Positions 1 through 11,400 of a DNA stretch of 64,000 nucleotides are shown piece by piece. A model generated the notes under the pieces. It searched no databases. It was not told where the DNA came from and saw only the letters and a program-made list of their open reading frames with translations. How positions within the stretch are numbered: the stretch's first letter is position 1; the number at the start of each line of letters is the position of its first letter. The stretch comes from Trileptium ribeirensis (Eukaryota; Nematoda; Enoplea; Enoplida; Thoracostomopsidae): assembly GCA_030248225.1 (NCBI GenBank), contig JASANE010003955.1, forward strand, positions 25,003 to 89,002. The letters run 5' to 3'. Made by a program: the position numbers and the translations under genes.

Positions 1-596
1 CGCCAAAAATTTTGCTTCAATTCGGGCTGTTAGTGAGTTGTCAAAACGTGGTTTGTTTAAACGTGGATTAAAATAATATAATATTGCAAGTAAAATTTGA
101 AGCTACATGCGACAGCTAACCGCAAGTCAGATTTAAAACATTTTGGTGCCAACCTAAATTCGGCCAAACATATTCGACATCGGCCGATTAAAAATATTTT
201 CTTGAGCAAGCCGATTTAAATCAACTCGTTTTAAATCGGTAAAAATCAAATCTAATTATGTTCGACATTCCAAGTCAAGGCAACTTTTTATTTTAACCGT
301 CCTCTTGAGCACATCTTTCAAAAGTTCCCGCATAGGGTTCTTTCAAAAACGTAAACATCACAGAAAACATTTTCAATACAAATTGTTTTACAGTAGAAAT
401 TGATTATTTACGATTCTAAAAACAGCAAATGTTCGCGACAAATTGCATTGTGTCTCGTATATATGGCGTTTAAAGAAACAACCACTGCGACTAGGACTAT
501 TTGAATTAAAAAGCGACAAAGCTTAATCGAGAATGGGGTTCTCTGATTTTGTTCGAAAGATGTTCGAATTATGCTCAAGGTATGTTCGTAATTTTA
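1..596. other. Distal part of KDM4 intron 6; no gene seen
   Basis: AT-rich DNA downstream (in gene orientation) of the last KDM4 exon in the window. I see no further PHD or Tudor exon on the minus strand here. Bases about 540-596 carry short TTCGAA-type motifs like those inside the MITEs elsewhere in the window, so this may be an old MITE edge. Confidence 0.5.
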
Positions 597-598
597 GT

Positions 599-1338
599 GC
601 GCTCTTTTTAATTAGTTCAAAAACTGTTCCAAGCTCAGAAGCCAGTTTGCGAACTGGAAAATTTTATTCGATTTGTGGCGAATGTTTGCTCGAAAAGTGA
701 CAATTATAACTGTTTTTGGGGAGTGCTACATATCAAGGCAGTCAACACTAGTTGGCATCGTCCAACGCGCGGCTTTTCGAAACCTTAGACAAATAATTCG
801 TCCTATTAAAGCTAAATTCAAAATAATTAAATACCTGTTGCAAAGCCATGCGCTCTTTTTAATTAGTTCAAAAACTGTTCCAAGCTCAGAAGCCAGTTTG
901 CGGACTGGAAAATTTTATTCGATTTGTGGCGAATGTTTGCTCGAAAAGTGACAATTATAGCTGTTTTTGGGGAGTGCTACATATCAAGGCAGTCAACACT
1001 AGTTGGCATCGTCCAACGCGCGGCTTTTCGAAACCTTAGACAAATAATTCGTCCTGTTAAAGCTAAATTCAAAATAATTAAATACCTGTTGCAAAGCCAT
1101 GCGATCTTTTTAATTAGTTCAAAAACTGTTCCAAGCTCAGAAGCCAGTTTGCGGACTGGAAAATTTTATTCGATTTGTGGCGAAAGTGAAAATTATAGCT
1201 GTTTTTGGGGAGTGCTACGTATCAAGGCAGTCAACACTAGTTGGCATCGTCCAACGCGCGGCTTTTCGAAACCTTAGACAAATAATTCGTCCTGTTACAG
1301 CTAAATTCAAAATAATTAAATACCTGTTGCAAAGCCAT
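599..1338. repeat. Three-copy ~251-bp tandem repeat that includes a KDM4 splice donor
   Basis: Units start at about 599, 850 and 1101 (251, 251 and 238 bp; the third lacks about 10 bp around 1182). They are nearly identical. The last unit runs into coding exon 6 of KDM4. Every unit therefore ends with the last ~15 bp of that exon plus its GT donor, giving donor-like sites at 835/834, 1086/1085 and 1324/1323 (minus strand). Units meet at a short GCG(C/A)T microhomology. Inside each unit is a stretch (for example 680-740) resembling the end of the mariner-type MITE at 33413-33656. The short open frames here are by-products of the repetition. Confidence 0.9.
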
Positions 1339-2466
1339 GCGCTGTTATCGGTTACAACGGCTGTCGTTTTTGCCAATACGCCATAGCAAGTAGCATGAAT
1401 TGCGATACCGCAATGTGAACACGATAATAGTGTGTCTTCTCCGGAGATGCTACTGTCCGATAGTCCCGCACTACTTGAAGTACTCAGACAGCTCTGTGAA
1501 CTCAAAGGCGTATTTTTCAGTGGATCTCTCGAAAAACAAACTTCGGTCACAATATGGCGGGACTTGGACGGGAGGGGACCTTCAATCGTCTTTCGAAACG
1601 ATTTCGGTATAAAATATTGACAAACACAACAGTGCGGTACAGCCAATGCTCGACGCGAATTAAAATCCCGTTCAACAGTCGGATTAAACATTTTAAAGTA
1701 CCACAGGTCTTCGACAGACTTTGTCCAGTGGTCATTGGTTGCCGACAGAAGATCATCATGGCGTTGAGCAGCGTCGACTAGGCTCAAATGCAGCTCTGAT
1801 TTGTCGTGCGGCATCCGTGTTCTATGTACATTACGCGTAGGTGTTCCGCTGTCAAGCCCCGCAAGTATCCATCCTGAACACGACGGTTCCTGGTCATCGC
1901 ATGCTGTGGCTGCTGCATTACCACTCGCGATTGTATCGTATGTATCTTCAACAGGCGATGACTGTCGTTTGTTTTGCTCTGTAATTTCGCTGCTATCTGT
2001 GTAGTCTTCATCATCATCGTCACTGATAACGTCGTCGTCGTCTTCTGTGCTGCTTAGCCCGCTATCGACAGAGCCCAGACGGGCAAAATCCGCACCTTCT
2101 TTTGTACGTCGAGCCAGCACAGCCCTGCTGGGCTTTGATTTTGTTGTCTCTTCAGCGTACGAAGCGCAATACCTACGCCTGCGCTTGGTCGAACTATCAC
2201 ATCTAGGGGTTGCGATTGGATGCCGTTTAGAAACCAAGTGCATAGTGCTGCTAGTCCCCATCCTACCGCTGCCAGCTGCACCGCTGTCCCCTCTATATTG
2301 CTGCACTAGTTGCTGTTGCATTTTAGCTTCGGCTTTCTTTTGAGTTGCCTTCCACTCGATGTATTCGTCCGTTGATTGAAACATTTTGACAAAAGGTCCC
2401 ATCGAAATACGAACACTATCGCAATTACAACAACATAATGTTGCTTTTTTGCCGTACTCGATCCAA
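1324..2466 (-). CDS. KDM4: KDM4 exon 6: end of JmjC, acidic linker, start of PHD1
   Basis: Acceptor AG at 2468-2467, donor GT at 1323-1322, 1143 nt, entered and left in phase 2. It begins [14 protein letters not shown], which finishes the JmjC domain and supplies its last zinc ligands. A long low-complexity linker follows (basic RRRR near 2190, then an Asp/Glu run near 2000-2030 and Ser-rich stretches). A Cys-rich block then starts [11 protein letters not shown] and goes on to [18 protein letters not shown] and WLCNR, matching the first half of the KDM4 PHD finger. The first ATG in the exon (2402) is internal, not the gene start. The 3' end of this exon is repeated in the adjacent tandem array. 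Confidence 0.92.
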
Positions 2467-5400
2467 CTATAACACTACCATAATTATTATACATCACTAT
2501 TGAAAATATATACGGTACTATATTGTCAAAATTCAAATTGTTTCATTTGAAACGTCATTAGTAAAGGATTATTGGGAAGTATTATATAGCTATCAAGACA
2601 GAGTTTTTCATATTTATCTTAACACAATAATTTGTCGAACAAGCTGATTGTACCACAAGGTGGAAATGTTGCGACGGCATATCCAGTGGGAATTCCTAAC
2701 AAACGTGTCAACTTCTATTTTACGAAATAAGGGCGAACTAAATTTTTTAAAGGTGCATAGCGGCTCTAGAAACTATGATATTTAGTCAAATTTTCTTCTA
2801 GACATGTTATTGTTCCCGCTTGATTGTAATATGTGCCATTTGCGGTTTTAATTCATGCTATCTGAAAACGGGCGAATAATAACTTATAGCCTAATTAAAC
2901 GCGGCCTAAAATCCCGCTATTATATACCAATATTCTTTTGCTAATGGAACTTGGTGTTAAATATTTAATACTAAATTCACATTTGATAAAAATTCGTGCT
3001 GCAGTAAATAACTGAAAACACAAGGATCCCTAACAATTTCGAAAACGCGTGCCAGATTTTTACGTCCTTCTGACCCGAACTACGGTCCCACCAACGTCTT
3101 GTGGAATAAGCACTCCCTAAGCCATAATTACCTATATCCGACATAAACCAGCCGCTATATTTTTGCCTACGCATTATTTATGCCAGTTTTTAGAATTTTT
3201 GGCTACAAAAATGACAACAAGGAAGTTGCAAACTGAAACGATGCGTTCAACCCAATTCTTCCACAGACGCTTCGTCTTTTTTGCAGTTTGAACCAAGGGC
3301 GTAGCCGGGGGGGGTTGCTGGGGTCGCGACCCCCCCCACCCTTTGGTTCAACCCCAAACAAATTTTTTTTGAGTGATTCCGGTTGAAAATCATGCACAAA
3401 AATTGTCCTAAAACTAGCCTCTCTCGCACTAGAAAACAATTACTTTCAACTGTATTTTTGACCAAACTTCACATACTTGTATTAAAATTCGCTATTTCGG
3501 CAACAGAAAATACCAATTCTGGAAACCGGTTTCACATTTCTGAGCGCGACCCCTCCTTTCTGATCGCGAACTCCCCGGACCCCCCTTTTAGGTACCCACT
3601 GTGGGCCACGACCCCCCTTTCAAAATTCCTGGCTACGCCCTTGGTTTGAACTTGTAGCTGTATTGCTAGGTACTGCCGTGTTTTACGACCTGGTCATACG
3701 CGACAAGATTAACTTCGCCCTGTTTCGTAGACATGTTATGAAAACAAAAATAATACGTACCTAATACTCGCAAAATTCGTCGATTCGGCACAATTGTAGC
3801 CAGTGTTGAATCCAGAATGGTACCCAGTCGGGAAAGTTACCATGAATTCACCGGCATAGTGAGCTATCTTATTGACCGGTATGCCGAAAGACTTCAAGAT
3901 TTGAGGCGAAATAATGGTCATTTTATGGCGCAAAAATGCGGAACATTGCCTTGCGCTTTCCGGAAAAAAGTTTGCAGCAAGCCGCTCGAACCTTTTGCGA
4001 TGATCCAATGGTATAGAGTACCTGCAATGCAACAAAATTAGAAATTTAAGGTTTTATAAAACAAAAGCATCAGGTTTTTGATGCAATTTTATTTACAGTC
4101 CGATACGATTAATATGCGTCCAACTGAGATTACGTTTACAGGTTCAGTACAGCGCTGATTATGTTTACAAGCACTTTTATGATATAGGAACAAGAAAGCT
4201 GAGAATAATACAAATGCCTGGGCACAACTCAAAGAGCTGAATGTACATGATATTGACAGGCAATTGAGACTATTTTAGGAACCAGAGAGGCCATTCTTTC
4301 AGACCCTTCGTTTCTCTATTCCATAACTAAAAATATAGAAACGATTCAAAACTAAAACGATTCAAATTTACCGACCGACGTATGCTACTCATTTTACTAG
4401 CCTCATAAGGATAACAGGATAAGTCATTCCGGCTATAGCACTGCCCTACTGAGGAACGAAACCACTTATTATGACAATCCTACTAACTATTATAAATGAA
4501 AAAAGTATACTAATACTTCCAAAGAGAGGATGAAACGGAGTGATCGTGGTTTTGTTTTTAGTTTATTTTGTATAAACACCTGTAACAACCTGCGTTTGAT
4601 AAATATACCATAAAACTTCCTGAACCCTGAGACCATTGAAAACCCAAAAATCTCGTCGACCCCAAACCCACCAAAAACTGACAACGCATTAAACATTTGG
4701 GCTGGTCGCTAGATAACCAAACCCTCGTAATCCGCTTACCGGAAAACGTATATAGACAATTCTTGGTGATCTGTATGCAAAACAAAACTGCTGAAAACTA
4801 GAAATCGATTTCATTGACCCAATACCAGTGGAAACCATGAAAAGCATGAAATATGCACGTGGACTCTAGATAACCAAATCATTGTATTCGGCATACCGGA
4901 TAATCTCTATACACTATTTTTGATGCCATGTACCAAACTACAGAAGACCGATCCTGCAGATCGGGTTGATTGAACCTATCCATTGAAAACCCATGAAATA
5001 TGCACCCTGGACACCCATGAAATATCATTGCATTCATCCTAAAGAAATACTTATATATAGACCATTGTTTATGCCCTGCACGCAGTACATAGTCGGACAA
5101 ATGAAATGGAACATTTTGAAAATCGGGTTCGACGGCCAGAAAACCTTTGAAACTCTAGTACAAGGTATAATATAATCAAGTTGGACTCTAAATGGCAAAA
5201 ATATAGCATCTAACGTGCTTGATAACCTAATAGGTACTCATTGTAAGGTGGTAAAAACAAAAATAACACGGCAAAATTTGAAAAATCGAATTTCTGGCAA
5301 AGGGTCGATGAACCATATCAGGGTTCACAGCATCCCAGGGAGTGGTGCCACAGAAAAGCCGTAGTCAACAAAGTTGTAGATCTCGATGAGCGTGGTGGTC

Positions 5401-8400
5401 CCCATTTTTAATGCGTAGCGTGTGTCGTGAGATATGGGCTGCGAAACACTAGGCAACGGTATAGCAAGATTTGGCAAAGAACCCTTAAAAACTTGTTTTT
5501 TGCCATTTTCCCCGGTAAGGTGGGGTCGCAGCTGTTTGCTTGGAAACTCCCATGACTTCGCTAGCTCCGCTTTCAAAATCAACAATGTGAAGAGACTAAA
5601 ACAAGAACAAACGCATAAAAAAATTTTTTACAGAATTTATTAGTAGAAAATAAGCAATTTTCACTACCTGTGATGAAACTATAAGTTTTTGAGTTACACA
5701 CTAAAAAGATATGAGATGATTTTTGTGAAATTTGATGATTCGGAATTTTTATGCTACTCTTTTTTGAAATTTAAAAACATTTAAATCAATAAAATCAAAT
5801 AACACTCCTTCTTACCAAAATTTGGCAGCCCCGTAGTGTAAATAGTTTATCGAATAAAGATCCATATCTTCAGTATGCCATGGAAATGTTGTTTTGAACA
5901 TCCCAAAATACAGGTAGGCCGTTGTGACACCTTCGATTTTTATGTTTTGTTCCGTCTGAAATCAAGCGTATTAATGCATAAGAACATCGAAAAATATAAT
6001 CGTTCCTCGTCTACGATCTAAGAGCATTACGCATCAAAGTCTAGATGAATTATTAATATTATGAATTCGATCGTAGAAATGCTGCGCATAATATCTGCGT
6101 ATACAAACAAATGGTGACTGTGAGGCACGTGCAAGCAAAAACGTGGTTTTCATACTATTACCTCGCCGATGGCCACGTTTTGCATATCAAACAACACATA
6201 GAAGGTGCCAAAATCAAATACAAGTTGGTCAGTACACGTAGCAAAATTCAATATAGACCCAATAAAACATGAATGCCAAACTGATAGGTTTTTGTTTTCC
6301 ATCAGGCTTTCAGCGTTATCCTGGTAACATAAATTAGGTAATCAGTGCAATAAAGTTCATGTATATAACTTCAAGTTATGTTCATGCATATAAATTCAAG
6401 CCATACTTACAACACCGAGGTTCTATCTGGTTGCTACAAATAGGAATCGCAGGTAAAAATAGAATCAAATTCAAAAACGACGTCATACGTACGTGAAGGC
6501 TGCCTACAGTCAAGCTTTCAGCAGGTCACTATCGCCACCAGCACTGCATTTTTTGTTAATTTGACGTAGAAAGTACCTGTTATCATCGAATTGTCATTAA
6601 TACCTTTGCATTTTCCCTGTCGATAAAAAAATCTCGGGACCAGAAATGTATCAGTAAACGGTTCTCCTTTTAGTGGGTCACATTAGGCCAAATAAAGGGT
6701 CGGTGACGCCATCTTTTCCAGAAGTTTGGCGACACAACGATATGCAAGAAGCATTGTAGCATTTTAATGATAGTAAAAAGATGTGTGTGTTCTATGCAAG
6801 AGTTCCTTGAAAATTTAAATAACAAAATTAACTCACTGACCATGCATTACCGGTGCGTTTAACTATTTTAACACCAGTACAATCCCTACTGGGATCACTT
6901 TGGTTCTTACCGTTTTTTTATGGGGTAACAATTATTAATTATGCCGCCGGGAAGGTACGTCAAAGCTATTAATTTGAAATGGACCGGTACTGTCCGGCCT
7001 AACATTAATTTGTAAGAATCAGGATGAATTAATCATAAATTTAACGATTGCACTGCACTGTTTTTAACTTTTTACTTCCAGGGTAAACATTTCTTTCATG
7101 ATTCATTAAAGTCATAAACAAACAACCTCTTTATGTGGTTTTAACAATAATATTAAAAATTTGTATAGTTACATTATAACTAAATCTAGGTTCACATGTC
7201 AAACTTTTTGCTCAAAATTTGAAAGCATTTTTTAAATATTTCATGAATTTAGGCGTACAAACAGTGTCCAAAGTTTTATAGCGAATTGTTTCAGCTCATC
7301 AGGGAGAAGGAATAAAAGTTGAAAAAATTTTAAGCTCAAAATAATTTGAACTCAATTTTGAAACATAGTGATTACATACAAATTTTCCGTTACATACAAA
7401 TTACAATCAAATTTTAAGCTCAAACTTTGAAGTTGATATGTGAACGCACCTTTAGGTTATCGTCTCGCTTTATAAAGACTTTGAAACCACACTGCTGGCT
7501 ACATTAAAATACGTTACGTTAATCAGTTGGTTACAGGAACTTCTATTTAGTTTGTTGGTCAGGCGCAGCAGCTGAAAAACCATCTGGATAAAAGTATTTG
7601 TTTAATCACATAGAACTACCTAAGATCATAAAAACTTGCCGCTTTCTGAGGGTGGGTTTTGGCCGCAAGGAAAGTACGAAAAATAGCGATTGCACACCGG
7701 TTACATATCAATTTAAATCATACACGTTGCAATAAATATTATTACGTTTTCAAAATGCCGCACGTGAAGGCATCATCAAGGAGCTAAAAACGTTGTATTA
7801 TAACAGATGTTAGCTTCGTTGCATGCCTGACTCCGTTTGCTGGTAGCACCCCTATCCCTACAAAAGAGAGGGGTTACAGGCAAGAAATTTTAATCCATTG
7901 AAAAATTACGCCTTGCCGAAAATAGCTGCGTTAAATCATTTCCACGTTTTTGACAACTAACACGCATATATCACTATCACAGAAAAACATAATACGCCAA
8001 CAAAACAAAAATTTTGCCGAAGTCCGGAACCAAAACTTAGATACCTTGACTAAATCTAGAATCGTTCCCAGACGATTTATGTTCCATTCGTCGACGTCCG
8101 GATCATACACGGAGCCCGGCACGTCGGCGCCATAAATTGGTGCGTTGTATGAAATGTTACGCCAATACTTGCGCTCTAAATCATCCAAACTTTCACAAAG
8201 CGGTGTGCGATACTTTTCGCTCGAAGCTAGCTAAACAATAATTGTAGCAATTTAAATACATTTTCATAAAGAATAATAAACACCATGCACCATATTGTTT
8301 AAATACACCAATAATTGGTTTAAGTTATAAAATACACTCTAAAATGTTTTACGGAAAATATGAGGGACTAGCGATAGCGGAAACAGAAAATTTTCTGCAC

Positions 8401-11400
8401 CCGCTCCACTGAGACGTAAACGATAACCATTTATTCAATAAAATCAGGTGAAAAACCAATCAAGCAAAACTAACTAAGTAGGATGACCGAAAGGTAAAAG
8501 GTTACTTACAGAAATATTGCGAGAGAAATTACAAATTGTGCTTGTTAACCTGTTCTGGCCTTTCCAAAGCATCAAAATAGTACCTGGAGGGGGTGCAGCA
8601 AAGCTCAAAGCCAGAATTAGATACAGCTGAGATGGTGCAGCATAGACCCAGCTCAAAGCCAGAATTACGAGATGAGGTGGTCGCCTCCCCCAAGTTAGCT
8701 GGGCATCTTGCATGACTGCATACCATGGATGAATCCAATTTACGTGCGTACACCTGATTTTTTTGTTAAGTCAATTTACCATAGTACAAGCGATGACCGC
8801 GAACAAATCGCGATTTCCCTTATGTACGCGTACACCAATTGCGATGCAGCAATGCGTAGGCGCTGTTTGCGGTCACTATTTTGATATTTAGCATCGCACT
8901 TTGCTGGCCGCGTACAAGGAAAAACGCGGTTGCCAATCGCGTTTTCCCCACATGCCATAATACAGAGATGACCGCGAACATAGCTGCATGACTCAGAATG
9001 TCATTTGATGAACGAGGACAAACATGCGAAATGAACAAATGTACGCGAGCGTAAATTCCATTCGTACATCGCAGAGTACATGTTCGCATTCACAAAAATG
9101 CGAATACCAATATCAAAACATGAACGAGAATTTCTGCGAGAATCAATTTGAGATTTTGACAATATAACAACTTTGAAGGACGCACCTAAAGCTGACTCTC
9201 GCGTTATAATTGCATTTTATCGAGTTTTTCATGCACTTAGCGCGGGTATATATAAAGTTATTTTTATCGCATATCTAAACAATAATACCGATGTTAAAAA
9301 GATTAAATAACCAGCAAAATCCATAATTCATCTTCAACAAGCAATAATGACTAAATAAACATTTTGAAAATTTTAATTTTTACTAGTATCTCTAAACTAT
9401 GACTCGTAGAGCTGAAAATTATTTCTCTTACAAAATGTGTAATAAATTCGTAGCCCCTGGTAAAAGAGATTCTGACCCTGTGGGTTCCATTTCTTGAACC
9501 GATGCCTCTGACTGAGAATATATTGCTAGATTATGGACCCATTTCGACAAAATAGCTAGTATCGCGTAAGTGAAGGTGAAACGGAGCAATTGTGATTTTA
9601 TTTTTAAGTTAGCATTTTATTTATTCATCTGTAACAGGATGCTTGATGTAGATACCACCCCACCACCCTAAACCACTAAAGACAGACTAAATTCTATAAA
9701 TTGGGTTCATTAACCCTATGCCTATACCCATTCGAAACCCATGAAATATGCACGCTGGACTATAGAAAACCAAGGTGTTGTATTCAGCATACCGAAAAAC
9801 CTCTATATAGACTATTTTGATGTCATGTACCAAACTACTGCAGACCGAATATTTTCCGGAAATCGGGCTCATTAATCCGAAGCCCATTTAAAACCAAAAA
9901 GCATGAAATATGCGTGCTGGACTCTGGTTAACAAATTCACTGTATATATTCTTCAAGTCCACTCCCTGCACGCAAAACAAATATAATCAGACAATATGAA
10001 AAGACGCTTCAATTTTAATATCGGGTTCGTTGACCAGAAAACCCTTGAGACCCCAAGACAAGATATAATCAAGCTAGACTCTAGGTAGCAACCATCGTGT
10101 CGAGCGTGCTAGGTAACCTAATAGACACACGTTGTACGGTAAAAACATGCAACATGCCGAAAATTTAAAAATAGCTATTTTTGGCAAAGGGTCCATGAGC
10201 CATATTCGGCCCCACATCGGAGCAGGGCTCGGCAAAGTTGTAGATCTGGATGTGTTGATCCTGTAATGTTGGTCTCAGTTTTTCGATGCGAAGACTGTGT
10301 CGCGAGAGGTGGGCTGCGAAAGACTGGTATTCGTGTGGCAAAATTGGCAAAGAATCTTTAAAAACTTGTTTTTTGCAATGTTGACCCGGAAGAAGGGGTC
10401 GGAGCTGTTCGCGTTCAATGCACATTGTACTCACATTTGCTATTGAATAAAAAATTTACCGAAATCCATCCATCCTAAAAAGAGTTATGAATGACAGAAA
10501 CAGCCAAAAAATTATATTTCCACAATTTTCTCCATAGCGCCCTGAGTTGAAGCTCCGCTCGCTTCGCTAGCTCTGTTTCAAAAATCAATAGAGTAAAGAG
10601 ACTAAAACAAAAAAACATAAATTTTTTACAGAAGTTATTACTTGAGAATATGATATTTTTAACTACAAACCATAAAAAAATAAGTTTTTGAGTTAAACAA
10701 TGAAAAGATATGAGGTGATTTTTGTAAAATTTGAGAATTTGAATTTTTTGTGCTACGCTTTTTTTAAATTTGAAAACAATTATTGAGATTTGACAAGCAC
10801 TGCCACCTTTAATTAACATATCACAAGACACTATACTATAAACGCTAAAGCCATAAGTATATGCGCTAATTCTGTTTGTAGTAACTCATATATGGAAAAG
10901 AAACTCTACTAAATGTTTGAAATTTAATCTTCCGGATCATCTCGTATCAGTTGATGAAGCCACAGCTCGTGCACAACATTCAGAACATTCGCTATCAAAC
11001 CCTATATGTTCGACCCGATAAATCCACGAACTAGTATTAATTTAGAACAATTTCGCAAGGCATGAAACACACAATGAAATAGCCTTCCGACATAAATCAA
11101 CACGATTTTAATACGAAAAAGTACAAAATACACTAAGATTGCTACGTTTATTCGATATGAAAATAATACTTAATTTCAAGCTCTTGCTTTAATACAAAAG
11201 ACTACTCTAAAATTAGCAATATTAAAAACTCTCAGCGGCAAGCTGGACGTAACATCAGGCAAGAACGCAACGCTATGGTTAATGCGCAGCGTTGATACAA
11301 GCATGAATTGGATTCCGCAGGCATAATGATAATAGTAATCGAGGGGCAGACAAAAATCAGAAATGAATGACTGGCCAAAGCAAATATAGCAACAATTTTC

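Noticed and set aside
673..1277. Two tandem ~90-117 residue proteins beginning MWRMFARK
   Set aside because: Produced by the tandem intronic repeat on the strand opposite to KDM4; the frames break where the unit length changes.
1215..1323. Continuation of the KDM4 reading frame past WLCNR to the stop at 1215
   Set aside because: It runs into the intron after a good donor (AG|GTATTT); the tail LIILNLAVTGRI... comes from the tandem repeat.
2977..3174. Minus-strand frame with [15 protein letters not shown], at first read as the KDM4 segment after exon 5
   Set aside because: The true continuation is at 2466 ([14 protein letters not shown]), which fits in phase and supplies the zinc cysteines. 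The 3.0-kb frame lacks them and has no clear donor.
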